This document shows, one piece after another, positions 1 through 10,804 of a DNA stretch of 64,000 bases (position 1 is its first letter; every line of letters begins with the position of its first letter). A model generated the notes under the pieces. It worked only from the letters and a program-made list of their open reading frames with translations, made no database searches and had not been told where the DNA came from. The position numbers and the translations under genes are program-made. This DNA is from Diphasiastrum complanatum (lineage: Eukaryota; Streptophyta; Lycopodiopsida; Lycopodiales; Lycopodiaceae), in the NCBI GenBank assembly GCA_029204225.1, contig CM055094.1, forward strand, positions 7,752,145 through 7,816,144. Direction: 5' to 3'.

Positions 1-700
1 CCATGTGATTCCCACCACTAACTTCTGTGAAGCCAATCGTGCAAGTGATATAAACTATATTGGTCAAAAACCACTAGCATCAATACTGCGTAGGAAAATA
101 GAGTCATAGATTTTAGTAACTACAAAGTTTATTGAAGGCCTCCTTCAAGTGTCTGACCAACCATATTTGACCCATTTCTCTTATTACTAGCAACTAGTTC
201 CCAAGAATAGTTGCTTCCCTCTCAAGTCGGCCACTCTCAAAGTCTCGTAAGGTTACAGGCTTGCAAGTAGGCCCACCAACCTCTCCTACAATCTGCAAAA
301 ATCTTGATAAGACTAAAAGGAATGGCTTTTGCCATAGAAGAACGGCCTAATGCAACACTAAATTTGTCTCTTTGCTTGACGCCCTAGCTTCCTTACACTT
401 GTTGTTGAGAGCCCTGAATTGGCCATTCTCCCCCTCTTGCTTGAGCCCCCATGCTCAATCGATGTTTGAGCATCCACCATTCCTTGCTCCACTTCTTCTA
501 CAAGATCCACCATTTGTGACTCAAATTGTAATTTTTGCTTCACAGTTAGTGGTGCCTTTGTAGATGCTTTCCCACCCTTCCCCACTATTGTCCAATAAAT
601 GAGCAACAATTCTTTGCACCCCGCCTCTTGACACAAATGGTCACATAACTTACATTGAACTTTCCTTCATCCCTGATCCTCCCAATGATTTTCCAGCCTC
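1..700 (-). mobile_element. hAT transposon remnant (BED zinc finger to start of catalytic core)
   Basis: Minus-strand reading, with many frameshifts and stops, gives ordered hAT landmarks: a BED finger start KVQCKLCDHLCQ near 640-670, the frame-shifted continuation RIVAHLLDNSGEG, then KASTKAPLTVKQKL near 530-570, RPFFYGKSHSF/KAIPFSLIKIF near 320-340, GGPTCKPVTLRDFE near 250-280, and SIFLRSIDAS near 75-105. The order and spacing match hAT transposases. It is dead, runs off the left edge, and sits in the presumed intron after DNAI4 exon 8. Confidence 0.6.
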
Positions 701-1306
701 CCCTAAGATCATTACATTTGCCCATGCCTCTAACCTTGCCTTAGGCATTGTAAACTTGAAAACTAAATGAAAAACCTGAATAAATGTTGAAAAACAGCAT
801 CCCTGCTGCAAATTCAAACGCAAGCAATAAAGTACTGATTGCCCAAGTATCCAATCCACCTAGTCTATTCGACAATGCTGCAAACTTTCAAAGGGGATGG
901 ATAAGTGACAATCAGTCAAAGAAAGGTATAAAAGAATGTGAAAAATCTGAACAGGCAAATATATCTCACAAATAGCTTGATTTTTAGCTTGACTTGAAGC
1001 TACCATTAGCTTCGGAATGGGCCAAAACCCTTACCTGCAAATTTTCACTGCTCTTGGAGCTCAAATGATAAAGTTTTGCAGAAACTCTTCTCCAATGTGC
1101 ACTGCCTTCTCCGACTCTGCTGCTAAAATTTTGGTGGGCTGACCTCGTAGGGCACGGCACTGCCAATTAGGTGGCCTGGTTTTTGAGTAAAATAGCTCAA
1201 AAAAAAGGTTGAAAAGAGACCCGTTTGAAACAAGTATCAAACGGCCGCGTTTGGAAGGTCCTTCCAAAACGGTCAGTTGCAACTGTGGATGTGATTCAGT
1301 GCTTAC

Positions 1307-3554
1307 AGGATGGAGAGCATCAAATACTTTTTGGTAAGTAGCTCCCAAGTACCACTTTGAATGACAAACTAGTTTTTCAAATTCACATTCAAGTTAGCAT
1401 TCAATATACCCAAGATTTAAGAAATCTTGCACCACCAAATATGGGATTATGTAATGTAGTACAAGCAGGTATAGTTAACCAATAAAGTTCTCAAAATACT
1501 TATAAATTGCTCACCTGACTATAATATGGAGCAGCATTAGAAGATCCTGGTTTTTCTAAATATCCAGCAGAAACCAACATAGTAGCAATGTTACTGTTGT
1601 CTGGCTCCGTCACCGTGCCAGCTGTTGCAGTAGTAATGGTTCCAGGTAATTTTGGAACGTTAACACTTTCAGCTTGATCTTTTCCAGTGTAAGAATCTGA
1701 AATATCCCATGAATTTACCTGTCAAAATATAAATAAGTGACTTCACATTGATTCAAGTCCAGATTATTTGCAGCAAGAATAGCTGAAAAAGGTTTCAACC
1801 TGGCATGCTTCAGATTGTGAGGGCACAGCAGATAATTGAGACTCTTTTGATTTTTGAAGGCTCATCAAAGTTTGTGCAGCAGAATCACTATAATTATCGC
1901 TACCAATTTTATCCTGTGATATACAAAAGCAATAATCACAACCCAAATCTTCTCAAATGGATTCCAGGCAATGGCAAGGATTTTCCATCCACATTCCAGC
2001 TCATGTTTAAAACTTTAAATTGAGTAGAGATAACCAAGGTAGACCCCAATCTATGATAATTGAGCACATATCAGTTTACAAAACATAGGCATTAGAAATT
2101 TAGAATATAGGAGCCATAGCCCACGTCTCTCATACCTGCAGGAGTTTTGTATAATGCAAGTTTCGTTCCAGCACTTGCTTGAGATTGCTATATGCATTTG
2201 ACACACTATTTCCCCACAAATCTAGCAGCACAAAAGTATCGGTTTCTTTCAGAGTCACAGTGGCCATCTTCTCTAAACCCTGCATCACAGCAGATAAACA
2301 GACAGCTGCCAGAGTAGTTTTAATCCACACCAATGTATATCATACTAGTTAACTAGCCACGCCTGAAAATTCATGAGCGTGAGTATTATGAAATGACAAA
2401 CTTTAGCACAAAAAAGCAAATCTTGAAGAAAAAGCAATCTTCAAAGTTTCTGAAAAGAAAAGCACTGGCTAATGAAATATATAAGCATTATCTATGAATC
2501 TCAAAGCACGTTCAGAATACTTGAAAATCTGTTGTTGGCAGAATAGCTACTAAAGTAGAAACTGAACTACAGGAACTGCATGGATTCAGATTGAGCTGCA
2601 ACTTAGGAGCTTCCAAATTTGGTCACCTCTTCTGATTGCAGTGGTGGTACACCTGCCGTTACAACGGTGACCCGTTTTTGTTCTGGGGTTCTATCAGCTG
2701 GAGCAGAAGTAGCACCGCCTTGTGTAGCAACAATGCTACCTCTCTTTGCAAGATTCACATCTGTTTCATCTTTCTGAAGTCCATCTTCCACATCAAATGT
2801 TTCAGGTGTGATGCTTCCCATGCTGCTGCAATACCCAACTCGGCTGACGCAGTAAAAGAAAGCAAAGATAAAATATAGAATCCAATAAAATGGAAAGAAA
2901 TTAATCAAGAAATAAATGAAAATAAATTGACAGTCTGAAAACCACATCTACATACATGACGAACACACAACATGTTTTCTTAAAAGAGGAGTTACGGACC
3001 AGATATTGTCACAAGCCAAGAAAATGGTACCTTAGAGAAGAAACTCGTTCGGACTCCGGTGAAAAGTGATCTGGTGGCGCCTGCAACAATTTCTCATGCA
3101 AAACCGTCGGCCTCAATGACACCAAAGGTTTTGGTGTCACATCTTTCCCATTTTCATCAAACACCTGCCCTATAACCTTATCATTATTTTGAAAGAAGCT
3201 CTGTAGCAAACGACTAAAATGGAACAGGAGCCATGTGCTCCCATTCAGGATTCTCCAGGGCCATCATGGAATCTATGCTACAATTCCCCCCACAAGCTTA
3301 TTATAAGGATTGAATAATGTTCATTATACCAACAAGACATAAAAAGCAGAGAGTGTAATTCTCAGTTCATTGACTCAGCGCACACAAAGAATAACATTCA
3401 AAACTTTGGTATAAAAAAATGGACCAAACACTTCAAGTAGTCTGTTGCTAGATTATGTACCTGAATAATCTCAGGCTCCAAATTCTCTGCACCTGCTTTC
3501 ACAGCTTTGCGACCTCGACCACGACGTCCTGTCCTGCCACTTCTTGCACTTCGT
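1307..3554 (-). CDS. DNAI4: DNAI4/WDR78 (IC138-like) axonemal dynein intermediate chain, exons 2-8
   Basis: Seven exons were found by reading minus-strand frames and splice sites: 3461-3554, 3031-3200, 2627-2843, 2136-2279, 1800-1913, 1515-1718 and 1307-1354. All have AG acceptors and GT donors, and every junction keeps phase (1,227 nt, 409 codons with exon 1). The product should be an intermediate chain of inner-arm I1/f dynein, acting in sperm flagella. Family hallmarks recognised from memory: VFDENGKDVTPKPL in exon 3, TLKETDTFVLLDLWG in exon 5, an AAQTL segment in exon 6 and VNSWDISDSY at the start of exon 7. Exon 2 is Arg/Gly-rich (GRTGRRGRGRK). The WD40 propeller that forms the C-terminal half is not in the window and should lie left of coordinate 1, across an intron holding a hAT remnant. 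Exon 8 (16 codons) is the least certain. The closest alternative is another dynein intermediate chain such as DNAI3/WDR63, but the motif set fits DNAI4 best. Confidence 0.72.
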
Positions 3555-4139
3555 CTGCACAATAATTATCACTTTGATTGGCTCAATATTAAGCGACATT
3601 TTTTTTTAAAAAAAAGAATCCAACTGATAAACATATATGATTGCAAATTCTAATTAATGGTCCAACTTGGAAAGAGCACAATTTTGTGAACTTCCATAGT
3701 TCTTGAATCGTGCTCTTGAATAAAGAGACATTTAGCATTAAGATGAATATGAAACAATTATATGGTGCTTTTCAACCTCCAAATCAAGTGGCACAATAAA
3801 CTTCAAGAAACAAGCCAATCATCTCTAAGGTGATTATATACACAAGATAAAGGAGACCTCTAAGGAACGATTAATTGTCTTTTAAGATTTTAGCACTCAG
3901 AAGATGGTATTATTGTAAAGATTCAAATCATGGGGAAATGTGAGATCATACAAACATGTAGACTAGTCTTCTTCGCATACTCCTTAAAAAAAGCCAGTAA
4001 ATCCACAAAATCATGGATCCACAATGAACAAACTTTGAGAGCTATGGGAAAATATACACAAAATGACGCAAACATAGAGAAAGACAACAAATGTATAAAT
4101 TGGAAAACGTTGAAAAGCTAAACTGAATGTAATGTTATG

Positions 4140-5450
4140 TCGATGCTAAATGAACTAAGTTGAACTCATAACCCAGGATAGGGGTATGATAAAAAACATC
4201 AATGGGCTCCCAAGTAGCCTCCTCAATAGGACGACCATCCCACTGGCCCAAAAACTGAACCTGCCGATGGCGACGACTATGCAATAAGCGCACCTGTAAA
4301 ATAGCAGCTGGCAGGAATGGAAAAAGCTCTGGATTTGTAGGAAATGAGGAATCTCGAGGAGCATCATCATCAATAGCAGCACGTAATAAACTGACATGAA
4401 AGATATCACAAGCCCGAATAGCAGCAGGTAACTCAAGACGATATGTAACTGGACTGAGGCGCTCAAGAATCTGAAAAGGCCCATAATAGCGCGGCGCAAG
4501 CTTCTCAGTAGAAGCAAGACCCTGTATAAAACGATGGCGAGCAAAGCGTAACCGGAGAAAAACAGTATCTCCCTTTGCAAACTCAACATGGCGCCGATGA
4601 CGATCAACAATGGTCCTGTACCGATGCTAAATATGCTGTAAATGAGTGGCAACTCTAGTAATAATCTCCCGAGCACTCGAAAGATAAGATGAAATAGTAA
4701 CAGGTGCATCATCTGGAGGAGCAGGTATACCGGGTAGAACTGGTGAGTATCCATGAGCAAGCACGAAAGGAGAAACACCTGTGCTGGAACTAACAGAACT
4801 GTTATAACTATACTCAGCCAAACATAAATGTTGTTCCCAATCACGACCAGAAGGAGAAACATAATGTCGTAAATAATCCTCCAATACCCGGTTAATAACC
4901 TCAGACTGACCATCCGCAGAAGAATGATAAGCAGTGCCCATAAGTATCCTAACATCCAAGATACGCATAAGCTCTATCCAAAAACCTGATGTAAACTTGG
5001 TATCCCGATCAGTAAGTATAGATCGTGGGAGACCATGAAAACCTATCAACTACCACCAAACAAGAGTCATGACCACGCTGAGTACGGGGAAGACCTAAAA
5101 TGAAGTCCATAGATATATCAGTCCACTGGCGGGAAGGAATAGGCCAACTTTGAAGGAGACCGCCAGGTTTTTCACGGGAATACTTGTTATGAAGGCAAAA
5201 ATCACAAGTATGAATAAGGTGAAAGCTCACGCTTCATGGAAGGCCAATAAAAATGTTCTTTCAAACGGAACAAGGACTTCTGAAAACCAAAATGGCCACC
5301 AACAGGAGAGGAATGGGCATCAAGAAGGAGCTGTGGACATATGTCGAGAGTGCTGGGAATACATAACGAACCATAGTGAAACAAATGATGATTAACAACG
5401 GAATAAACCTGGTGAGGGTGAGAGGAAGGACGAGAGGCAGACGACATAAC
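4140..5450 (-). pseudogene. Ty3-1 integrase and C-terminal chromodomain
   Basis: Zinc-binding region GGHFGFQKSLFRLKEHFYW and HTCDFCLHNK, then the core with MDFILGLPRTQRG, LTDRDTKFTSGFW and SSADGQSEVINRVLEDYL (D, D, E present). The core is shortened: VVVDRF joins almost directly to HGLPRSILTD, losing roughly 70 residues near 5,040. The extreme C-terminus QFLGQWDGRPIEEATWEPID (about 4,195-4,255) is a chromodomain tail, which marks the element as a chromovirus. In intact relatives this module targets heterochromatin. Confidence 0.8.
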
Positions 5451-6240
5451 ATCACGAAAGTCTGGACATGTGGCATAAGCCTGAGGAAGATCATCAAAGA
5501 CAAAGCATCAGCAGCAGCGTTACTTTTACCAGGCTTATAATAAATATCAAAATGAAAGGAATGTAAAAACTGAAGCCAACGGTACTGACGATCACTAAGA
5601 TCTTTTTGTGTATACAAATAATGAAGTGACTGGTGATCAGTAAAAACATCAAACGGAACACGATACAGATAATGACGCCACTTCTTTAAAGAAAAAATGA
5701 TAGCAAGCAACTCTTTTTCATGAGTGGAATAGCGCTGCTCATACGAACGAAGACGACGGGATTCATATGCAATGACACACTGACGCTGACGTAACAAAGC
5801 ACCTAATCCTGTGGAACTAGCATCAGTCTCAACAGCAAAACGCTGAGAAAAATCTGGAAGACATAAAACAGGGGCAGTGGTAAGCTTAACCTTCAAAGTA
5901 TCAAAAGCTGACTGACATGCGGGAGTCTAAGCAACGAAGTTTCCTTTTTCAACAGAGCATGCAAAGGAGATGCAAGAGTGGCAAAATGAGCAACTGGTTT
6001 ACGAAGATGGATAGCAAGACCAAGAAACATACGAACATCATGAACATCTGCAGGCACAAGCCATGAAAGGATAGAACGGTCCTTACGAGGGCCGAGACGA
6101 ACAGTACCATTAGTAACAAAGAAGCCCAAACACTCGATTTGTACAACAGCAAAAGAACAATTAGAACGTTTAACATACAGATGATGAGTAACTAACAAAA
6201 CAAAAACAGAACGAACGTGCTGAACATGAAGAGAGAGAGT
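5261..6240 (-). pseudogene. Ty3-1 RT thumb and RNase H
   Basis: The first part (about 5,940-6,240) retains the connection segment (CLGFFVTNGTVRLGP, HDVRMFLGLAIHLRK). The 5,261-5,896 frame is RNase H of the RT_RNaseH family: ETDASSTGLGALL, KELLAIIFSLKKWRHYL, DVFTDHQSLHYLY and NAAADALS. Two frame changes separate the parts. Confidence 0.75.
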
Positions 6241-6244
6241 GGTG

Positions 6245-7600
6245 CTATAAATGAGGATAAACAATGACACGATATTCTAAAAAGTGGGCGGGCCCATGGG
6301 TAACACCAAAAGGAAGGACAAGAAACTCATACAGACCAAAGTGGGTACGGAAAGTTGTCCTGTGCTCATCAGGAGGATGCATACGAATCTGGTGATAACC
6401 GGAACGGAGGTCAAGTTTAGAAAAGATCTTGGCTTGGCCTAACTGGTCAAACAGGTCATCCATATGAGGGATAGGGTACTAATTACGGATAGTAAGTTTA
6501 TTTAAAGCACGATAATCTATACATAGACGTTTAGTACCATCCTTCTTATCAACAAGTAAAACAAGAGCACCAAAAAGACTGTGGCTAGGAACAATAAGGC
6601 CTTGACGTAATAAATCAGACCCCTGACGCTGGACTTCCTCGCGCTCAACAATAGACATACGAAAAGGACGAGAAGGAGGTGATGCAGAGGAAACAACGTC
6701 TATATGGTGGTTGGCATCTCGTAAAGGTGGTAACTGAGTCGGCTCTCTAAAAACATGCTCAAATTCACGCAACAGTTCAGAAAATACCTGTGGCAAAGGT
6801 GGTGCATTCGCAATAGGCTGAACTGGCTGAACAGAAAGAATAGCCGCACAGTGGGCCTTCGGGAGGCTCCATATGAACTGCTTCCCGGAAATAAGCTGAT
6901 AGTCCTGCCGAGAATCAATACCGGAAAATATATGTTGAGTACCATCATGAGAGAATGTCAATGTCTGCTGCTGGAGGTCTACTGTAACCGCACCAAGGGA
7001 TGCAAACCAATCAGCACCGAGGATAAGATCGTACTGTGTAACTGGAATAATATGAAAATCTGCCTGACCAAGGAAGTCTCCAATCCGATATGAAAGCTGC
7101 TGATACATCTGCGTGCTAGGAAAAGAGTGCGCGCTGGCAACCTCAACATGCAGGGGATGAGGCGTAGTGACTGGCATAGCACGAATGCGTGTAGTAATAT
7201 GACTGCTAAGAAACGAGTGAGTGCTACCCGTGTCAACAAGGGCAATAAACTCATGACCAGTGATACGTACTCGAAGACGGATATGGCGTGGACCCAGCTT
7301 ACCGGCCCAAGTAGCATAAGCAAGCTGAGCATGGCATACAGCTAGATCAGGGGGATCAGGAACAGGCTCAGTGGGTGTGGCAAACTGATCAACAGGTGGG
7401 TCATCATCAAGAATATGAAGGCATATGGCAGAATCAGGACTATCATCAGGTGTGTCAACATCATGGAAATAGACGGCAGTAGCAGTGGCAGGCTGTCGGC
7501 AATCACGGGCGATATGATCAAGACTCTTATAGTTGAAGCATAAGCGCTTCTCACGGATCTCAGACATCTCAGGCTGTGAGTAGCGACGAACAAAAACAGG
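6245..7600 (-). pseudogene. Ty3-1 zinc knuckle, protease and N-terminal reverse transcriptase
   Basis: Reading down the minus strand: the zinc-knuckle segment, then a retropepsin with FIALVDTGSTHSFL (the DTG active site is intact) and LILGADWF, then RT fingers (PPSRPFRMSIVERE, VLLVDKKDGTKRLCIDYR). A stop at about 6,480 interrupts before [14 protein letters not shown]. After [15 protein letters not shown] the sequence jumps to IVY followed by ILIYS. The palm motif that should read Y-x-D-D is therefore missing, deleted around 6,250-6,290. RT activity is impossible from this copy. Confidence 0.8.
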
Positions 7601-8528
7601 ACGAGGAGAAAAAAGGAGGACGTGGTGCAGAAGGAAGAGTGGACGAAGGTGAACTGACAGATGTGGGACTAGCAGAGGATGGAGAGGAAAAAATAGGACG
7701 TGTGAAAGGACGCGAAGGACGAGAAACAGAGGAAGAGATGGGAGAGTACTTGTGCTGCAGTGTGGTAGCAAGGGAGATGGCGTGAGAAAGAGTGAGTGGA
7801 AAAAAAGCAGAAACATCATACCTGAGTGCGCCTCGTAGACCAGCAACGTAGCGAGAGATGACCTCCAATGTAGAAATATCTGGGAATAGATAGGAAAGCT
7901 CTGTAAACCATGTCGTATAAGCAGCCAAGTCACCAATGTGAGATAAACTGTGAAAGATGTCGCGCTGTCGAATAACCCACTGAGGATCAATCATCGCTAG
8001 GCGGAGTGCTGTCATAAACTCTGTGCAACTAGCAAGGCCAGGGTGTGAAGCCGTCTGGCGAAACATGCGCCACCAAGTAGCAGCACGACCCTCCAAATGT
8101 AAAGCAGCCAAATGTATCCGCTGAATGTCAGTCTTAGGAAACATAAGGAAGTAGGTCTCAAGCTTAGAATACCAATTCTCGAGTTCATTCCCATCGGATG
8201 ACCCAGAATACACAGTAAGCTGAACCTTATCCTTAAAGTCTCGTGGCAAAGGGCCAGAAGATGAAGGAGTCTCGGGTGGTGGAAATGTACGTTGTGGGGG
8301 AACAGGTGGAGATAGTGGAGAAACACTGGACTGTAATGATAGTGTAGCAATCTGGGCAGAAAGAGCAATGAACGTCTCTCGTAACTCCTGGCGTAAATCA
8401 GTGCGTACATCACTCATGGCTTCCCTAAGATGATCTCGGAATTCATGCCGTACTTCGTCAAGGTAAGTGGAAGACGATATGCGAGGCTCAAAAGATGTAG
8501 GGCAAGTATCCATGGTTAAGGAATGCAA
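7569..8528 (-). pseudogene. Ty3-1 gag
   Basis: Open frame of 319 aa. The probable start is the internal Met of MDTCPTSFEP (8,513). It holds a coiled N-terminal part (VRTDLRQELRETF), the Retrotrans_gag core (ENWYSKLETYFLMFP, HLEGRAATWWRMF), and a Ser/Pro-rich tail. The frame is lost near 7,600. The zinc knuckle CFNYKSLDHIARDC follows in another frame, and its second cysteine is replaced by tyrosine, so metal binding is probably impaired. The product would be the capsid/nucleocapsid structural protein. Confidence 0.8.
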
Positions 8529-8635
8529 GAAGTGAAGAGATTGTAAGAAAAGCTTAATATCGGAGGGAGCGAACTTTTGTCGTCACCCCAAATACGCTTT
8601 AGGTACACAAACGACACTAACAAGATTGCATCGAA

Positions 8636-8715
8636 TCACGGTTCGAACCGCCTTTTACGGTTCGAACCATCGAATTGTTCGGACCCAGTTCGAACCGTTC
8701 AAATAGTTCGAACCG
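8636..8715. repeat. Cluster of TTCGAA palindromes
   Basis: About 80 nt contains four copies of the palindrome core GTTCGAAC (two as GGTTCGAACC), plus other GTTCG-like pieces, just upstream of a GA microsatellite. GGTTCGAA resembles the pol III B-box, but no tRNA fold is visible. Confidence 0.5.
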
Positions 8716-8766
8716 TCTGGCCCTAAAATGATTCCAGAATCCAGATTTCGCCCATTCTGTTCACGC

Positions 8767-8768
<2 letters not shown>

Positions 8769-8842
<74 letters not shown>

Positions 8843-9115
8843 CGGGGGGGGTGTGCACTCAGGAGTCAGCACTTTGTGTGCAGTGTGCATTTGCCATTCA
8901 AATTGTGTGTGTGTGTGTGCTCAGTGCTGTGTGTAAGAGAGAGAGAGAGAGAAAATGGTGTGATTTTGTGTATATGTGTGTGTGTGAGTGATTGTGTGAT
9001 ATTGTGTGTGTGTGCATTGTGTGTGTGTGTGTCCACTGTCTTTTGATGTGTACAGTGTGTGTGAGTGAATCAGTGAGTGTGTGAGAGAGAGAGTGTGTGT
9101 GTGTGATATTATGAT

Positions 9116-9163
<48 letters not shown>

Positions 9164-9300
9164 GTGTGTGTGTGTGACATGTGTGCATTGTGGGTGTGTG
9201 TGTGTGAGTTTTGAGATGTGTGCACACTGCACTGTGAGTTTGTGTGAGGCTTGAGCACTGAGATTGTGTGTGTGTGTGGGCAGTGGGCATTGTGAGTCTT
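8769..9300. repeat. Compound microsatellite (GA)n then GT-rich
   Basis: About 68 nt of pure GA (8,769-8,836) is followed by a G-run and about 400 nt of GT/TG-dominated sequence, including a (GT)n core at 9,118-9,160. The apparent open frames here are products of the repeats. Confidence 0.9.
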
Positions 9301-9330
9301 GAGATGGGTGTGGGACCTGGGTAGCTACTT

Positions 9331-9485
9331 AGTTAGGACTTAGAAGTTAGAAGTTAGAACTTAGAAGTTAGGAGTTAGTGACTAGTCTGAGTTAGTAGTT
9401 ACTAGTAACTAGATAGTAGAGTCTAGTTAGAACTTAGAACTTAGAAGTTAGAACTTAGAGAGATCTATAGAGTCTTGATTGTCAC

Positions 9486-9530
<45 letters not shown>
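9331..9530. repeat. TTAGAAG/TTAGAAC minisatellite and (GA)n
   Basis: From 9,331 to 9,460 the heptamer-like unit TTAGAAG, TTAGAAC or TTAGTAG recurs many times. A GA tract follows at 9,489-9,529. Confidence 0.75.
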
Positions 9531-9532
9531 CA

Positions 9533-9625
9533 CACAGGCCGTGGCCAGTTTGGTTTATGAGCTGAACCTTCCATTTGCCATCACCGACTCTGAGCCCTTC
9601 AGATTGCTGATCATGTTGCTTCCCT
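9533..9625 (+). mobile_element. hAT-B fragment (short)
   Basis: The plus strand reads QAVASLVYELNLPFAITDSEPF, nearly the same as the segment in the minus-strand hAT-B copy at 18.85-20.45 kb. Only about 30 codons remain. Confidence 0.7.
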
Positions 9626-9984
9626 AATATGCTCAATTTTAACCTTGCAAACGAAGATATCGGATTTTGAGCGCCAGGTTGACTTGCCTACAGTCCATTG
9701 CAGATGACTTGGGCACACAATTGATGGCAAAGAGAGAGAGGAAGCTTGCCAAGATGAGAGAGAGAGAGAGCTTGGGCTTGATCACTGAGAGCCTCCACTG
9801 TATGAGGCACATGAGATGAGCCGATTCGGGTTGTGTTCGCTAGATCGGAGTGGGATGAGGCAGATGATATCGGTGTTGGGCACACACGACGGGCAGGGGT
9901 CAAAGGTGCATCAAGTGGCAGAGGTGGGACACATGGCACAGGTTATACCGGGAGACAGGCAGAGCACACGGGGGGGGGGGGGCA

Positions 9985-10800
9985 AAAGTGATATCTTCGA
10001 GGATGAAATTAGGATACCTCTTGTGACGCTTGCTTACAGACTCCCAGGTTGCCTCTTCTTGGGACCCACTTGACTAAAACTTCTCGAAAGACCGCATGAC
10101 GAGTCTTGCGGTTTCAGATATTCAGAATTTCCTCTGGTTCATGTGGCAAGGAATTGCAGCCTTTACATCTTCAAAGCTCGCTTGCTGTTTAGGCCCCCAA
10201 CTAAAGTACTTGCCCTCACCCTTGAGCAGATCTGTCAAAAGAGCAGTCAAGAGGGCATACTGATGGATAAACCTCCTGTAAAATCCAGCCAATCCGAGGA
10301 AGATCTGCAGCTCTTCCACCGAAATTGGTGTTGGCCTCCATCCTGATCCCCTCAGCGGAAATAATATGTCCGAGGTAGTGAATCTCTTCCTTGAAGAATT
10401 CACATTTTGATTCCTTTGCAAACAAGGAATCTCTCTCAGGACCTGGAACACTTGACGCAAATGTTCAAAGTGCTCTTCTTTAGTACGACTAAAGACCAAG
10501 ATATCATCAAGGTAGATTAATACAAACTTGCCCAAGAGATGTCTAAACACGTTGTACATTAACCTCATAAATGTTGCTGGGGCATTGGTTAATCCAAAGG
10601 GAAGAACCAAAAACTCATAATGACCATTCCGTGAACGAAAAGCCGTTCACGAAACGTCATCTTTTTTAATACGTACCTGATGATATCCAGACCTAAGATC
10701 TATCTTAGTAAAATATATCGCCCCTTTGAGTTGATCAAAGATCTCATCTATCTTGGGCAAAGGATACTTATCTTTAACAATGAGTTTATTTAAGCCCTAT
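9985..10800 (-). mobile_element. Ty3-2: internally deleted Ty3/gypsy remnant
   Basis: Minus-strand [13 protein letters not shown] near 10,690, VLPFGLTNAPATF (about 10,570-10,610), then FVLIYLDDILVFS with the YLDD catalytic site (10,490-10,530) and LAGFYRRFIHQY. Past the RT end (about 10,130) the sequence switches within about 50 nt to a chromodomain tail (EEATWES, RYPNFILEDITF; about 9,990-10,050). RNase H and integrase are therefore missing by deletion. Frameshifts are present. No LTRs were found. Confidence 0.75.
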
Positions 10801-10804
10801 AGTC

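Larger units (their letters stand above)
4140..8528 (-). mobile_element. Ty3-1: broken Ty3/gypsy chromovirus
   Basis: Domains run in chromovirus order on the minus strand: gag, zinc knuckle, protease, reverse transcriptase, RNase H, integrase, chromodomain. I found no matching LTR pair or primer-binding site at either flank, so the ends given are those of coding similarity. Frameshifts, stops and internal deletions (in RT and integrase) make it non-functional. It lies in DNAI4 intron 1 in the same orientation as the gene. Confidence 0.85.

Noticed and set aside
984-1348. Two overlapping minus-strand frames continuing past DNAI4 exon 8
   Set aside because: They begin with exon 8 and read through its GT donor. 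The extension has no family similarity.
4155-4955. 266-codon leucine-rich minus-strand frame resembling a membrane protein
   Set aside because: It overlaps the Ty3-1 integrase/chromodomain in another frame. The apparent hydrophobicity comes from frame shift of that coding sequence.
8636-8715. tRNA gene suggested by GGTTCGAA B-box matches
   Set aside because: No A-box at the right distance and no cloverleaf. The motif is a repeated palindrome.
8655-9290. Several open frames of 67-130 codons in GA/GT repeats
   Set aside because: They are products of dinucleotide repeats (RERERE, SLSLSL, HTHTHT) and show no domain or normal composition.
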